The notes: generated by a model from the sequence alone, not told the origin. A DNA stretch of 64,000 nt from Pampus argenteus (GCA_036937835.1 CM072880.1:1799501-1863500); one strand, 5' to 3'. Shown: positions 35,501-49,159, counted from the stretch's first letter. Program-made: numbers and translations.

Positions 35501-36548
35501 GCCGCCTTATCCCCTCCCTCCCCACAGAGAAGAGCCCTCGCCCCCTCCAACCTCACCCGCAGCCCTGTCTGCAGCCCCCCCCTCAACCCACCACAGTCGT
35601 CCCCCGTGTCCCCCCTCGGTGCCACCGCAAGCGATCCCGCTCAGAAAGCGACAGTGAGAAGGTGCAGCCCCTCCCCATCTCCAGCCTCTTACGAGGGCCT
35701 CCCCTCGGTGCCAACTGCTCCCCCCACCACCCTAACCCCAGTGCCACTACCAAACAGGAGCCCAAGTTCCCCGCAGCCACGCCCCACCCCCACCTGGCAC
35801 CTGTGCCTAACGGCGGCCCCCCCAAGGTGGGCAAGACTGTGCTTGTTCCCAACAAGGCGCTGAAAAAGACTGTGGAGCACCACGGGGGTCCCAAGAAGGC
35901 TTACACCAAGGCCAGGCAAGGGGCCCCCAAACCCCGCTCACAACCGCGTGAACGGGTGCCCCCTCACCCCCATACTCACCCCCTGACACACCCCCCCAGC
36001 CCCTCGAAGCCACTGTACAAGAAGCCTGTGGAGAAGAAGGGCTGCAAGTGTGGTCGAGCCACACAGAACCCCTCCGTGCTGACCTGTAGGGGGCAGCGCT
36101 GCCCCTGCTACTCCAACCGCAAGGTGAGAACAAGGCTGACGCCGCTCCCAGAGCCCCCCCTCCACACACACACACACACACACACCTTGATATGTGGTAA
36201 AACTTTTCGTTTTAACCCTCATAAATGTGTCTGTGTTGTCGTTCTCAGGCGTGTCTGGACTGTATCTGCCGCGGCTGCCAGAACTCTTACATGGCCAACG
36301 GAGAGAAGAAGCTGGAAGCGTTTGCCGTGCCAGAGAAAGCTCTGGAGCAGACGCGGCTCACGCTGGGCATCAACCTCACCAGTATCACTGCGGCGGCCCT
36401 CCGCAGCCCGACCACCAGCTCCCCCGGCAACACCCTCCTCAACGTCACCGCGGGTACAGGGGCGCCCGTCACAGCCACCTTCCTGTCGGGGGCGGGTCAT
36501 GACAACAGGGGCTTTGACGATTCACTAGAGATGCGGTTTGACTGTTGA
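32556..36548 (+). CDS. msl2: E3 ubiquitin-protein ligase MSL2 (male-specific lethal 2 homologue)
   Basis: Coding exons 32556-32697, 34766-36123 and 36249-36548 join in phase to 599 residues, near the usual vertebrate length. An N-terminal RING finger starts at Cys44-x2-Cys47 (SLSCLVCGNLLQDPIAP) and continues CQHYVCRGC and CSWCKDY. The middle is a long Pro/Ser-rich disordered region. A CXC domain at about residues 470-515 spans the exon 2/3 junction (KKGCKCGRATQNPS, CRGQRCPCYSNRK, ACLDCICRGCQNSY). MSL2 is a subunit of the MSL histone H4K16 acetylation complex in the nucleus and ubiquitinates histone H2B and p53-pathway targets in vertebrates. Intron 1 splits the RING codons for CG|N, as in other vertebrates. 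(CA)n lies just after the exon 2 donor (36164-36184). The start ATG is the first in frame after the GC-rich leader. Confidence 0.96.
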
Positions 36549-37960
36549 TCCCCTCTCCTCGCCCCACCCCCTCCTCCCTCCCCTCCCGGTCAGTCGTCAC
36601 GCACATTCCCCTCCCCGCCCCGCCAGCTGAGCGTTATCCGTCGTGGTCGTGCCAGGGACTTGCGGTGGCGGAGCCAGAACAAGGCAGCTACAGTGACAGG
36701 CGGTAGCGAGGGTCACCAGCTGAAGCTGAGGAGTCGCCCTCCGTCCATCGCCCGAAACTGCACCGAGCTCGTGGTGTTTCAAACAGATGCAGAGTGAAAA
36801 AGAAGAACAAAGACAGATGTAGCGTTACTGTATGTGCAGAGATTTCATTTCAGTGGGGATAGTTTCTTTTTTTGTTTGTTTTTTCTCTACTATGGGTAAT
36901 GTGTAGAGCATGTTGTGTAGCTAAGTCGGGGGTTGTTGGCCAGGCTGTGTTCGGTCGTGTGTGTGTATGTATGTGTGTGTGCGTGCATGTGAGTGTGTAC
37001 GAATGAGGGGAGGGGTTTGGTTTGGAGATTAATGTTATAAGGAGATATCATCATCATCATCATCATCCTCATTATCAGAGACTGGTGTAATTTATATAAA
37101 AGAATGAACTTTTTGTACAAGGACTCATCAGTTTCCATTGAAGAAGACATTTTATGATATATTTTATAAGTTGCATTAAAACAAATGAAAGCCTGAGCAG
37201 GTTAGACCCACATTCAACCAGAGTCGTTCACACAGGACTGTAGGTTGACAGTAGTTGATCAACTGTGCTGTAAAACTAGAAAGAAAACCAAATGTTGAAC
37301 GTTTCTACTCCGTCTGCTGTCGTTCAGATCAGTCAAAGAGCTTCTATATTTAAAACAAATATATTTAACAATCAAACTTCATCCCTGTTTTCTGTGGATA
37401 AGAAGGATCGGTTATTCATGTGTGTGCTCTTGTATTAAGCACTTTTTCCACTCTTACACTGGCCACACACTTAAAAACCAGCTTACTGTCAAACGTTCTT
37501 ACTTGTGTTATAAACTCTGGTTGATTGCAGGACCTGCGTGTTGTTGTTGTTGTTTTTCACCAGTTTTTGGTTTCTGGAAGCTACACACATGCTGCTAAAT
37601 ACCACAAAGGACTCCAGAAGGAGAGCACACTTGTTTTCCTTGTCTTTTGTTCTCCTTTGTTTTTGTTTTTAATAAGTCACGTTAACAACATTTTGCAGTA
37701 TTTATTGGACGTCTCCTAACATAGGCTACGTGTTGGGCGCCGGTTCTGCGTCCGCTCTGCCCGCCAACGTGTGTCGATCCGGTCTGGACCGTTCTGTCTC
37801 GGTTACGTTGCTGTCTTCTTCTTCTTCTTCTTCTTCTTAGTGTTAGTTTCTGGTGTCTCCAAAACATTTTTTTTGTTTGTTTGTTTGTTTGTTGTTTTTT
37901 TTTTTGTTCTCCCTCGGGGCATTTAAATACCTGTAATATATCTGTAACATATTTCCACAA
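36549..37960 (+). other. Probable msl2 3' UTR
   Basis: Non-coding DNA after the TGA, GC-rich at first, then T-rich. ATTAAA at 37175-37180 is a candidate variant polyadenylation signal. A (CTT)n run at about 37815-37840 and a (GTTT)n run at about 37875-37893 are present. Confidence 0.4.
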
Positions 37961-39674
37961 AAAAGAAAGAAAATCAAAAACTTACAACGTGTGTGTGTGA
38001 TTATTTTTTATTTATATTTTATATTATAAACAGTGTTTGTTGCACTGCTGCATGTAAACACCAGAGGGCAACAAAACATTGATCGTATTCAGACACTTTT
38101 CCACATGAATTTGCACAATTTTAAACATTTTTCATCTGTTATTGATTAATTTATTTGACTTTCTTATGTTACAACTAAAGATTTGTATATATGTGGATTT
38201 ATATTTCTACTAGGAGTAATATAGTTTTGTAAAATGTACTTTAAAAGATAATATATATGTTGTAGTATTGACAGTGAACTATAACCAAGCTAGAAACAAC
38301 TCAGTGTTTTTTCACAGTGTCTTTATTTCACATATTTACAGACAAAAACGCTTATTTACATTCACATTTATTTTGATCGATCTCCTCTGAAGCCTGATTA
38401 TTGATTATTGATCATCTTTTTGTGTCTTTTACAGATGTTCGAGACGACTGACCGCAGCTGGATGTTTACAGTTATGATGTAAAGGTAAATCTACTGTCAC
38501 TATTCACAACAGTGATTCTCATTTATTGTTTTAGTCATCATATGAAAAACATGGTATCATTTACACCATCAGACACTGTTTAAATAAACCTTAAAACACA
38601 CGTTTGGTCCTGGAGTATATAGTCAAAAAAAAACAAAAAAACACACATATCACAAACAAGAATTTAAAGGGCACTTTCTTAATTTTTCAAGTTGTCTTAA
38701 AACACGTGACCAGTGAGGATCTAATGTTCAGTATGAACAGGAAGGGTGATTACAGCAAGAAAAAACATGTTTTAATGTTCATTTTACTCCTGACTGTTGT
38801 TCTAAGACGACTTTAAAAATTGTGAACTGGCCCTTTAAAATGAGAAAATGGCGACGTCTTGTAGCATTTAAGGCTGCGTTCGTGTCATATTGGAAAGATA
38901 AAAGGAAGATGTAAAGTTTTTACACCTTCTGTTCTGTCGGCAGGTAAAAAGTAAAAAAAAAAACACAAAATACAGCAAATTATTTACATCTTTATACACA
39001 CGCGTGCACACACTCACTCAACATGTATGTGGATGGACTCTGATGTCCACACGAGAAGGATTTTTGGTAGAAACATTTCTTAGAGGCAGAAGCTGTTTTC
39101 TCAGTAAAGAAGGAGAAGTCATAAATGGAAACTGTTGAGTAGAAGTAGATAAGTTACATAACCATTGGGAACAAATAACAAATAGAAATCAATTAAAATG
39201 CTGTAAAGCCATAATTGGTAATCCTCAGAGTTGAATGTTTGGTAAGAAAACAGGAAGACCAACAGTTAAAATGAGAAAACGTCTTCTTATGTTTATGTGG
39301 TAAAATGCTCGTAATCGATCTTAAATCAGCGACTTGTTCACTTTCTGCCTCCAAGAAATGTTTGTGGAATAAAACTGTCAAACTCAAAGACTTAATCTGA
39401 TGTTATTTTTAACTTCTTACACATACTGAACACACCGCCTTAAATCCACATCAGTCTTTTCCTTCTTCTCCACCCACGAAACCAGTGTTGACAATTTTTT
39501 TCGGCTGTTATTTTTGAACAAAAAAAAGGAAGACGCTGTTCCCCCGTGACGCCTTGTTTCACTTTTTCACCAAGTGATCATCGTCAGTTTATTTTTAGAG
39601 GACGTCTCGAGGCTGCGACACGTCGATATTTCTCTACAAACATTAGAAACACAACGTCGTCGGCCTGTGATCTT
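37961..39674. other. Intergenic DNA between the msl2 and tnfsf10 3' ends
   Basis: The two genes converge here. The right part is presumably the minus-strand 3' UTR of tnfsf10. No other exon is seen. Confidence 0.45.
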
Positions 39675-42445
39675 CTAGCTGATGAGAAACGCTCCAAAGA
39701 AGCTGCTTTTCTCGTCCATGTCCACAGCAGAGGCGTTGGTCACAGTGACGAAAAGGCGGTCGCCGGTGCTGAGCGGGAACAGCCCCCCCTGGTGGGCGGA
39801 GTGCAGCGAGAACTGGGAGCTCCGGGACCAGCAGGAGGTTCGGCTCGTCTTCATCAGCAGGATGGGAATCGGGTAGGAGCTCACCTGGTGGGAGAAGGAG
39901 AGGCAGGTGATAAGAAATATGCTCGTTGATCTTCTACCCCTAGCGGTACGAAAATCGTTCATTAGCACCCACAAAGTATAAGCGGAGGTCACATGGGAAC
40001 AACCGCGAGATTTGATTCGTCCAACGTAAAATCTGTTTCCTCATTCAGCAGCTCGTTTCGTTATATTTCAGTAAACAGTCCGTAAGAAAAAAGGGCTAAA
40101 TCAGTAATAAATGTACTATTTATTCTATTTATCACTTATAAGCAGTATATAAATGTTTAATAAATGCTTATAACGCACTATATTATAGTTATAAACAGGT
40201 ATAAGGCCATTTTAAGTGTTTATTAATGTGTAGATAAACATTAATTATATCTGTTTTTATGTTAAGTCTATGTTAATGCTTATGTTTCATTATATATTAG
40301 TCAAATTTATAATTATATAGTCAGAAACAACTGATTCAACTAGATAGTTGAAATATTTTCCATTCAAATGACCTTAAATAACATTTTAACCTTAACCTTT
40401 AAGTTTCACGGGACTTTTATTATTAGGTTATTTATTTATTATCGTTAGCATCATTAACTGAGATATGTTTATCACATTAATGCTAAAGCGCTACATTTAA
40501 ATGTGATGTGACATCTAGTTATAGCTGACGTGACGTGATGCAACACGTACTGTCTGGATTCACATTAGTCACGTCAGATTCGATTAGTCACACTTAAAGT
40601 CCACTGCCATCCTAGGATAATGTGCATCAGCAGTCTTCACCACAGATCAAACGAAGAGAAGAAGAAGAAGAAGAAATAAATCTGCTAAAATATGTAATGT
40701 AATATTCAGAAAGCAGAGCTTGAAACCAATGTAGGAAATCCAAGTGTCATTTTAATATCTGTATGAGTGAAACACGGGACAACCTTCTTATATATGTACT
40801 GCAGCAGGGGTCTCCCTCTGTCCTCCGCCTCCTCGCTGCCCTCGCTGTCATCCTCCAGGGCGTGAGTGTGTCTGAAGTAGGTCTGGGCGTAGACGTAGTA
40901 GAGGCCAGGCTGCGGCACCACCAGCTCCCCGTCCACCAGTTGGACGTCCTGGAGGAAGGCCAGCCCCTTCTGACCCTCCCACCATGAGATCTTCTGGCCC
41001 TGAACGCGACGGCCAGCAGAGGCCGGAGCTGCAGACACAAACAGAGTCAAATTATTTTTTATTATTTTAAGTAATAAAACGACGACTCGTTATAGAAGCT
41101 CAGAGAGGAACTAACAAAGTCAACATCTTATCACATTAATGTCATCTAGTGCAGGCTTTAATTCCCAGATGGGAAACTTCACCTCCTCCATCTCGCTCCA
41201 GTTTAGGTCCAAAGCTGCCCGTGACATGAGCTGCTACTTTGGGGCGAGGCGAAGCCCTGTCCTCCATCACAAGTGAGGGCAGCACCCGAGATACTTCATC
41301 TAAAATGGAAAAATGAAGAAAACAATACAGTAAGTAATAAGTTTAAAATATTCTGAAAATGTAACTGGTCCTGTGTATGTATAAGAACTAGCCGATACTT
41401 CAAGTACTCTGAATTAAATCTATTTTCAACATTTAACGCTTGTTTTTAAGTTTTTGGTTTTCTCACCTCTTACTGCTGATGAAATCTGCCTCTGGTAGCG
41501 CTGAGACAGAGACTGCAAGAAAAACAGTAGAAAACATTTATTTAGAGAATGCATTCATTTATTTTTGATGTGTTTATCTGTAATACCTCTTCAAAAATAC
41601 AAAAACATGTTGGATGGATCCAATAAAAACAGGAGATTATATAAGCGGTTGTTTTTTTTCCATAACTATACATTTTAATAACTTCATAAAGTTGTTTCAC
41701 CCGTGTTGTTGCAGTTTCTCCTGGTCACCAGCAGAGGCTGTAAAGGTTAATGATTTCCCCTTTAAAAATATTTTTACAGCTTTAGCAGAAAGTCATTTAT
41801 GAGCTGAATTTACCTGCAGTCAGTCAGTGAGGCGGAATTTATGGGCTGTAATTTCTCTCAGACTGTAATTGTCTCATTAAGTTTGACATGTTTATGTGAA
41901 ACAGGACATGAAGTCAGACGTCTTCATTTTAAAGGAGGACAGGAGGAACTTTATCTGATAGATTTGAAGAGATAGAAGCTCAAACAACAACAGACACTGA
42001 TTCATTCAGTTCAACAGACTTCATGAATCCAATAAAAACTTCATAAAATCTATGTGGGCGTTTCTCACATATTGTATAAGACAGACGTCACGTCACAAAA
42101 AACTATTTTTATGTGCATCCTAAACTTTATCCCTTATCTCACCTGGATTATTTATCCCCCAAAAACATATTAGAGGAAAACTAATGTCCCAACCAGTCAT
42201 ATTGATCTGGATTAATACTTTAAATAAAGTTTAAATCAATACTCAAAATGCTCAACTCGTCACTTACATCTTGAGATTAGGACACTTTGTTTACCTCTGT
42301 GTTATTTCACAGTGTCGTACAGATATAATCATAATTTACAGAGAAATTTCACATGTTTGAGTGAAATCTGTGTTTATGTGCTGAGATAAAATTAATCAAG
42401 AGTCAGAAAATAACCGGAACAAACATACAGAGAGAAAGTAAAGGA

Positions 42446-42476
<31 letters not shown>

Positions 42477-43581
42477 TGTGTGTGTGCGTGTGTGTGTGTG
42501 TGTTGAGGGCAGGTGAATGCATTCCTGTGCTGATTAAACCTCACAGGATCACATCACATCTCCAGCTATGAAGGAGCTCATTGTGTGTCTGCAGACTCTG
42601 ATTTGAGTCATGTCAGCATTTTCAGAGCTGAGCTCAGCAGCACAAGAAAACCCCCCGAGAATAATAATAATACCAATAATAACTTTATGACCTCATCACT
42701 TCACTGGACTTACAAGGACCAAATATCCTCATAATAAACTCTGCTGCCTCTTTGACTGTTTTCATTTTATATTTTATATCTACAAGAGCAAAATTTTATC
42801 CACTTTTCAATGAATTTGTTTTGTTAATCATCCATCGAGTATCATATAAGATAACAATAAGCCTGCTTCATCATTTTCTTTGTTGGCGTTTGGGGGGATT
42901 AGTAATGTCATGAAACTTCAGTGGGTGGGGAGTTTTTGATACAGTGCAGGAGACGTAAACTGAGCTCTGAGAGCCAGAAATCTGGCCGAATAATCATCGA
43001 GTCATTAATACTGATCAACAAGCGCTGATATGTAGAGGTCACCGTGTATTAAAGAGTGGTGAAATCATACTTGGTACCACATGAAAGTAGGAATTACAGT
43101 GGAGATTTGAGCTTTCATGGTCGTACCTTCTCGATGAGCAGGTGAAGCTGCTGAGTGACCTGCCAGCACGGGTCACCTCGTACAGCCGTGACGCTCTGCA
43201 GGTCAGCGCCCGTCAGACAGGAAACGCTGCTCCTGGCAAACGTCTCCTTCATCTACACACAGAGTGAAAAAAGGTCATCCAACAATTAGAGCTTCATCTC
43301 CAACACAACCGAGATATTCCTGCTTTTCATTCAGTTTCAGTTTTCTGTTATTTTCAAGGACAGAATTTAACTTTTGAATGATTTAAATGAATGTTTTTAT
43401 ATGTTTGCTAGAAGTCATTATAACTTCCTGCATGTGTTCCTGCTCTTTGTTTCTCATATATTGCTGCTGCATCTCATCTGGGTTAATGGTTAATTCCTGT
43501 AAACACAGACTAAGAGTTGTCTTGGACTGCATCCAGGTAACCAAAGGACCAGGCTTCAACCAAAACAAGGAGAGTGAGTCC

Positions 43582-43627
<46 letters not shown>

Positions 43628-44250
43628 CAGCTCTGTACAATCTTTCTAATCATAAAAATAGCTGCAGCTCTTTTTACTTCCTTGTCCTGTTTGCAAAGGG
43701 AAAAAAGAAAGTGTGTGTCTCTGCATGAAAGTGCATTGTTAAAAACTGAAGTAACGTTATGTGGAAGCAGCATACAGTATGTGGTCTGCTTTGCATTCTG
43801 CACACAAAAAAAAAAAAAAAAAAAATAGAAACCAGACGTGGTCCGTTTGTGCTCTGGAGCGCAGCAGCGGAACCGGAGCGCAGCAGCGGAACCGGAGCGC
43901 AGCAGCGGAACCGGAGAGCAACGACGCGCTTCTCTAAAAGCTGTCAACATTAATTAATGCAGAAGAAGCCTTGAATCATTACAGAGAGGTGATTAAAGTC
44001 AGCAACGAGTCTAGTTTTCATGCGGATGCGTTCAAATGACCACCAACGTCGCGCAAACCTCGCGATGCGCACTACACGACGATGCGTAAAAAGCCTCCGC
44101 GCGTCTCCGGTTCACCAGTCCGAAACTTTTCCTTTTACTCACAGAGTTGAGAGCCGTGGTGAAGTGCAGCACGGTGATTGTGACGACAACAGTCTGCAGC
44201 AGGACCGCCAGCAGCAGCAGAACCCCGAGCTTCGGACCGGAGCCCGTCAT
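39675..44250 (-). CDS. tnfsf10: TNF superfamily member 10 (TRAIL-like death ligand)
   Basis: Six minus-strand exons, 44143-44250, 43127-43252, 41467-41512, 41183-41299, 40784-41028 and 39675-39884, splice in phase to 283 residues (human TRAIL: 281). A short cytoplasmic tail (MTGSGPK) precedes one signal-anchor helix, LGVLLLLAVLLQTVVVTITV. The stalk has the TRAIL-like SPCWQV equivalent GDPCWQVTQQLH. The TNF homology domain carries KISWWEGQKG, LYYVYAQTYFRH, LLQYIYKK, SYPIPILLMKTSR and the C-terminal SSFFGAFLIS. Cys232 in TSCWSR corresponds to the zinc-binding cysteine that stabilises the TRAIL trimer. The ligand is a type II membrane protein that triggers apoptosis through death receptors. The exon 5 donor (AAG|GTTGTC) is weak but phase and family fit. 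A 19-bp x3 minisatellite (43860-43917) and (CA)n (43583-43625) sit in intron 1. Paralogue number within teleost tnfsf10 genes is not resolved. Confidence 0.94.
42446..42503. repeat. (TG)n/(CGTG)n microsatellite
   Basis: Compound TG tract in tnfsf10 intron 2. Confidence 0.85.
43860..43917. repeat. GC-rich 19-bp minisatellite, three copies
   Basis: The unit GCAGCAGCGGAACCGGAGC occurs three times in a row (the last with one change), in tnfsf10 intron 1 close to an A23-like tract. Confidence 0.9.
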
Positions 44251-44420
44251 ACCGACAGACCGCCGTCCGGTACCCGACCCGTCTCGGCCCGTTCTCAGGC
44301 TTCCAGAACAAGAACAATGGCAGAGAGCTGACTCTTAACTTCTACCCTCCTCGTCCCCTGCACGGAGGAGGAGGAGGAGGAGGAGGAGGGAGGAGGGGGG
44401 AGGAGAGGGGAGGAGGAGGG
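44251..44420 (-). promoter_or_regulatory. tnfsf10 promoter region
   Basis: GC-rich DNA directly upstream of the minus-strand ATG. A (GGA)n polypurine tract at about 44366-44429 is a candidate triplex/G-rich element. No TATA box is evident. Confidence 0.45.
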
Positions 44421-44429
44421 AGGAGGCGG

Positions 44430-45465
44430 GGCCGCCTTGAAGAACAAGAGTTTGTCCTCCTTTGAATTTCTCCTGCAGAGATTATTGTTCATATTTGCGC
44501 TGGAAAAACACAGATAGCCTTCTATAGTTTATTGTGAACTCATATCTTAACTTTAGATCTCTGTGTCGAGCTTTACTGTGAGAAAAAAAAGCACCTTTTT
44601 ACATCAGAATATGACCACAGATATTGTTTTAAATCATGCCACAGCTTTTTTAAAGTTGACATATTTACATGAGTGAGAAGCTGCACACTGATCCTGGTTA
44701 TTCAACCGAAGGGTCCTTTTAGGGAAAACCAATAAATTAAGTTTAACTTCAAAGAGGCTGCAGCCACCTTATGTAGACCGAGACCACATGTAGCCAACAT
44801 GTGATGCTTTATCTCATCATATACAGAACATCCATCATATCTTGTCTCAGGTGAAGCGTGCTCGTAAATTATAAGTAATTCAAAGGCACAAATAGAAGAA
44901 AATATGAAAATCTTTTTTATAAGATAATTATTAATTAATTAGTTATTGGAATATACTTCATCTGTGGGAAAAGATGAACATGAGACCGATGCTGATGGTT
45001 ATTACAGTGGAAATATATTAGAGGGATGAAACTATACTGACCTGTTGACCTTTAACCTTTCCTATTAGAAGTAAAATATTCAAGCTTTGTGTCAGTCTGT
45101 TAAACTACAGCTTTCATCATCTGGACTTTATTTTTAGACAAAATCTGAAATAAATGTGAAATAAATGATTTAAAAAAAAAAAAAGGTCACATTTTATTTT
45201 TATTTAGTAATATTGTTTCTCCACGTTTCATAATTTGCTGGATTAATCCCAAATTCCTGTTTTAACAATAAATCATAGTATCAATATTGGAATATAAAAT
45301 CATATATATACACTGATTGATTATATAAAAAAAAGAAACACAAAGAAAATCCTTCTAATAACTAATAATACAAAAAACAAAAATCCACAATCCTGCTTTT
45401 GTGCAAAAATGTATTTAAAAGTTTATCTGAATCAAGAAGGTATTATGACTTCAGGATTTCTTTAT
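44430..45465. other. Intergenic DNA
   Basis: AT-rich, with no supported gene or recognised repeat. Confidence 0.5.
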
Positions 45466-45666
45466 TGCCGTATTCTTCAGACTATAAGACGCAGCGGATT
45501 ACGTTGAAGCGCGGTATGTATTACTTTACAAGACTCCTGACTTTTTGTACCACATAAAATTGGTTCGAGGTCAGTAACCTCAACCAGAATTAATACATAA
45601 GGCGCGCTGTTGATTTTTGAAAATTAAAGTATTTTAAGTGCGCCTTATAGTCCAAAAAATACGGTA
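45466..45666. mobile_element. MITE-like DNA transposon remnant with terminal inverted repeats
   Basis: The left end TGCCGTATTCTTCAGACTAT and the reverse complement of the right end, TACCGTATTTTTTGGACTAT, match over about 27 bp with few differences; both continue AAGRCGC. The 200-bp interior has no ORF. Non-autonomous DNA elements with these ends are frequent in fish genomes. No clear target-site duplication was seen. Confidence 0.8.
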
Positions 45667-46849
45667 CGTATGCAAGGCAGCTCAAATGCTTTGTGCTATC
45701 CTACAGACTCAGTTAAAGTCTGAGTAAGTTTATGCACAAAAAAACAGATCATGGTTTGGGTTTAAAAGCAGTAAAAATGACCAACGTGTCTCCTGACGCT
45801 TTTTCAAATGGAATCGCCTTATTTCTTTTTGTCCAACCTAGCAACAGTAACTAAGGGGGTGTGGGCGTTTGGATCATCGGACATAAAATACGCCCAATTA
45901 TCCTCTAGCGTGGGGCCAGACTGCTGAGGCCTCATATAAGCCTCAGATCAGTGGGACACTCTGTGGATTTTGGCCTCCATCACTTACATTGAAAACACAT
46001 TTGAAGCAGATCTTTTAATAGTCAGTCAGTGATCACAGCCAGGAAAGCGTCTATCACTCTTCGTGTATTATCATCAGTGTATTGTTGTGCAGTGAGGCGG
46101 GTTGAGCCTATAAATGGATCCCGATCCTGTTGGCTTGTTCTTGCATCTGCAACATCTGGCCTCAATCTGGCTCCTACGCCCCGCCGTCCCCCCGAGAGAC
46201 GCTCTCCACTTAGGTTTCACTCTGCTACGCCTTCAGGGCCTGCTGGGGGTAACACTCACTAAACTGTGTGTGTGATGGAGAGCATCCTCGCTACAGCCTG
46301 CAGAGAGACATAAATACTGTGTCTTTCACGCACACAGGCTTGATTTTGTCACTTCATTGACTTGCACTCACTCCCTGGAGACGCACTGTGAACCAATTCA
46401 TGCCCAAACCCAACGTTAACCTGACCTAGCCTAACCCCGAACTAAGAATCAAGTCTTAACCCTGAAATAAATCTTTCCTTTGAGTGGAACGGTTAATGTA
46501 TGGTGTCCCCACATAGTGATTAATACACACACACACTCACTCACTGAGTGTATTTCTGAACAGCGGCCAAGTTTTGATATGAAGAGGAGAGCTGACCGAC
46601 TCCCCCACAAAGTCGGCTCCTTCCCTCCTCAGCCGCTTTCCAAACTTTGCCTCCCACTCTCCTCTGCCCTCCCTTTGGGTCTGTGTGCCTCCTTTCTTTG
46701 TTTCTTTCTGCCTTTGTCTCTCTTTTTTTCCATCCATCTGTTTATTTCTGTCTCAAATTCAAATATTTATTGTCGTGACATTTTGTAAAGTAAATTATAC
46801 ATATAAATATTAGTTTTAGAGTCTTATACCGAAAAACTGATTTACTCAG
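45667..46849. other. Intergenic DNA
   Basis: Contains (TAAC/CCTAA)-like degenerate sequence near 46400-46460 and short ORFs without family motifs. No gene is supported. Confidence 0.4.
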
Positions 46850-48245
46850 AGCGTGAGCCGTCTTCCACAAACCAGGTTATCATTACACTCTTTGAAACAT
46901 GGCGCTGAAATCAAACTACCAAACGATGTGTTATATAGCGCTGACAGATGCACCACACGTGTTTCATCAAACTGGGCCTCTGAGCTAATAAAACTTCTTT
47001 TGTCGTATACTACGTCTGGATACTACGCCTCGTATTTATATTACTCTAAATTCACTGAGGTTTTTAATGAACTTGCTACCTGGTGACTGTCAAACATTGA
47101 GGGCAGACATTTATCTCGTACCTCTTTCAGGCAGAGGGATAAAACATGGGTGAGATTTCATCTCACAAAGAAACATGCTGACTGGGAATCGTACAAACAA
47201 TTAAGACAAAAAATCCTGAGCAATTGAAGCAAAATAAAAATACATATTTCATCTATCAGATAATTAAGAATTGCTGATACAATAGTGATGGATCCCTCAT
47301 TTATTGCATGTACGTTCAATCAGCATTTTCACTCTGTTTGTTCTAATTTAATTGCTAACAGCGTATACGTGGCTTCTTTTCCAGGTTCTTTTCACTTTTC
47401 ACACAGTAACACTTATTAATGGCGTTCAGGATTTACAAAGAGCAAAAGAAAGACTTGATTGGATTGGAACTAAATTCATTGAAATGATCATGTTCTCATC
47501 TATCCATTGGTTGGTCTGTTTAATCCCAATAAATACAGACCTGTTTTATTTATCAGTTCCATTGTCAGACAAAAAAAACCTGTTATCAATTATTGCAGTA
47601 TTTTAATTTGATAATAATATCCTTTCTCAGAACTTTTCCACAACTACTGCTCTTTAAAAATTAAAATTCACACACAATGTCTTCTCTGCATCTGCAATAT
47701 TTATTGATCCTACCAAAGCTTTGTTGTTCTGGCTGATCACTATCTTCATGTGCACGGTGTGCCTCAAGGTTCAACTTCAGGTCCACTTCTTTTCTTCACT
47801 CTTTCTTTTTGATTGTTGTGCACAACAATATGCTATTATGATACTATATGCAGACGATACTTTCATATATATATATATATATATGAAAGTATCGTCCAAC
47901 TTAACTTGTAATGACAGTAGATCCAGAAAGTATAACAAATTAAATGTCACCTTTATTATCTTTAAACCACTGACATTGTTTATCAGAAAGCTTCTAAAAC
48001 TGATCTTCATCATCTCAATGTTTCTACTCCATTAAATAGTCCTTTTTTTGTTCCTTACATGTCAAATTATTCACTAAGACGCTCTGATCAGATCTTCTTT
48101 ATAGTCCCCTTTTTATCTAAAGAAGTCTGTAAAAAAGCTTTTTTGTTGCAGGCTCCTGATTGGAATATGTTACCTGTAAATACCTGTTCTCTGTCATCAT
48201 TTCAAAACAATATAATAACATACAAGTACAAACACCAGACTGTGT
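46850..48245 (+). mobile_element. Decayed non-LTR retrotransposon (Rex/L2-like)
   Basis: Conceptual translation in shifting frames shows a linker with KTWVRFHLTKKHADWESYKQ (about 47143-47202). RT motifs follow: GVPQGSTSGPLLF near 47760 and ILYADDT near 47841-47861. A C-terminal LRRSDQIFFIVPFLSKEVCK comes next, then DWNMLPVN, near 48074-48180. Multiple stops and indels make it non-functional. The orientation is opposite to the LINE at 11.9-13.2 kb. Confidence 0.8.
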
Positions 48246-49011
48246 TAAGGTAAGACTAGTTCGTTAACAGCTAACTTGTGTGTAAAAAGGTGTTTATAGT
48301 AAACATTACTGTATATGGAGTTGTAGTATGTGTGCAGTGGATTTTCAGTGATTCGTACAGTCATTACTCTCCATGTAGCGGTTTTGTTGTCTGTGGGGAC
48401 GGTTGAGTTGCAGAGAGCTCAGTAATTACTTCTGTGAATACAGTGTTCTGTGTAACTGCAGTCTAACTGATATAAACAACACAACGCTGAAATAAACTGT
48501 AATTTTCCTTTAATTACAGTATTGTGAAAGCCGGTTGTCGTTCATGCAGTAATTCAGGATGTACTGTTACTCCTGAATTATCGTCACCATGCTGGTCGAC
48601 TGCTGAGGGTTCAACTGACCTGCAAATCTGTCCGGTTGTTGAGTTTTAAATCGCAGTAACATTAGTTCACGTGACAAATTAAAGTTAAACTAATACAGAA
48701 ACCATAAAATATTCACACTGAAAGGCTGAAAAATGTCTCAAAACTAGTAATTGATTATCAAAATCATTGCAGCCCCAAAGTTAATTGATTAATTGATTAA
48801 TTGTTGCAGCTCCACATTCAATGCAATGTCCTCCTAAGTAACAGAAACAGGTTTGTGTGTGTGTGTGTGTGAACAGTGACTTGAATTTAATATTTGTGGA
48901 AATAGATTATTAATATAAACATATATAATTTATTAAAACAATAACTATGAAACATGTTCTAAATCCAACTCTCTCTTCCTATCCTGCTTGCCAAGGTGAA
49001 CACCCTCATAA
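48246..49011. other. Intergenic DNA
   Basis: No gene supported. (TG)n at about 48852-48871. Confidence 0.5.
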
Positions 49012-49124
49012 CACACACACACACACACAGACACACACACACACACACACACTGTATTAATTTTATCCCACCCATTAGAAAGAACACAGTACCCAGAGCT
49101 GAACAATATGACTGATGTCTGGCT

Positions 49125-49159
<35 letters not shown>

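Noticed and set aside
35107..36500. Long minus-strand and alternate-frame ORFs over msl2
   Set aside because: GC-rich, Pro-rich coding sequence leaves shadow frames open. The plus-strand MSL2 frame has clear RING and CXC domains.
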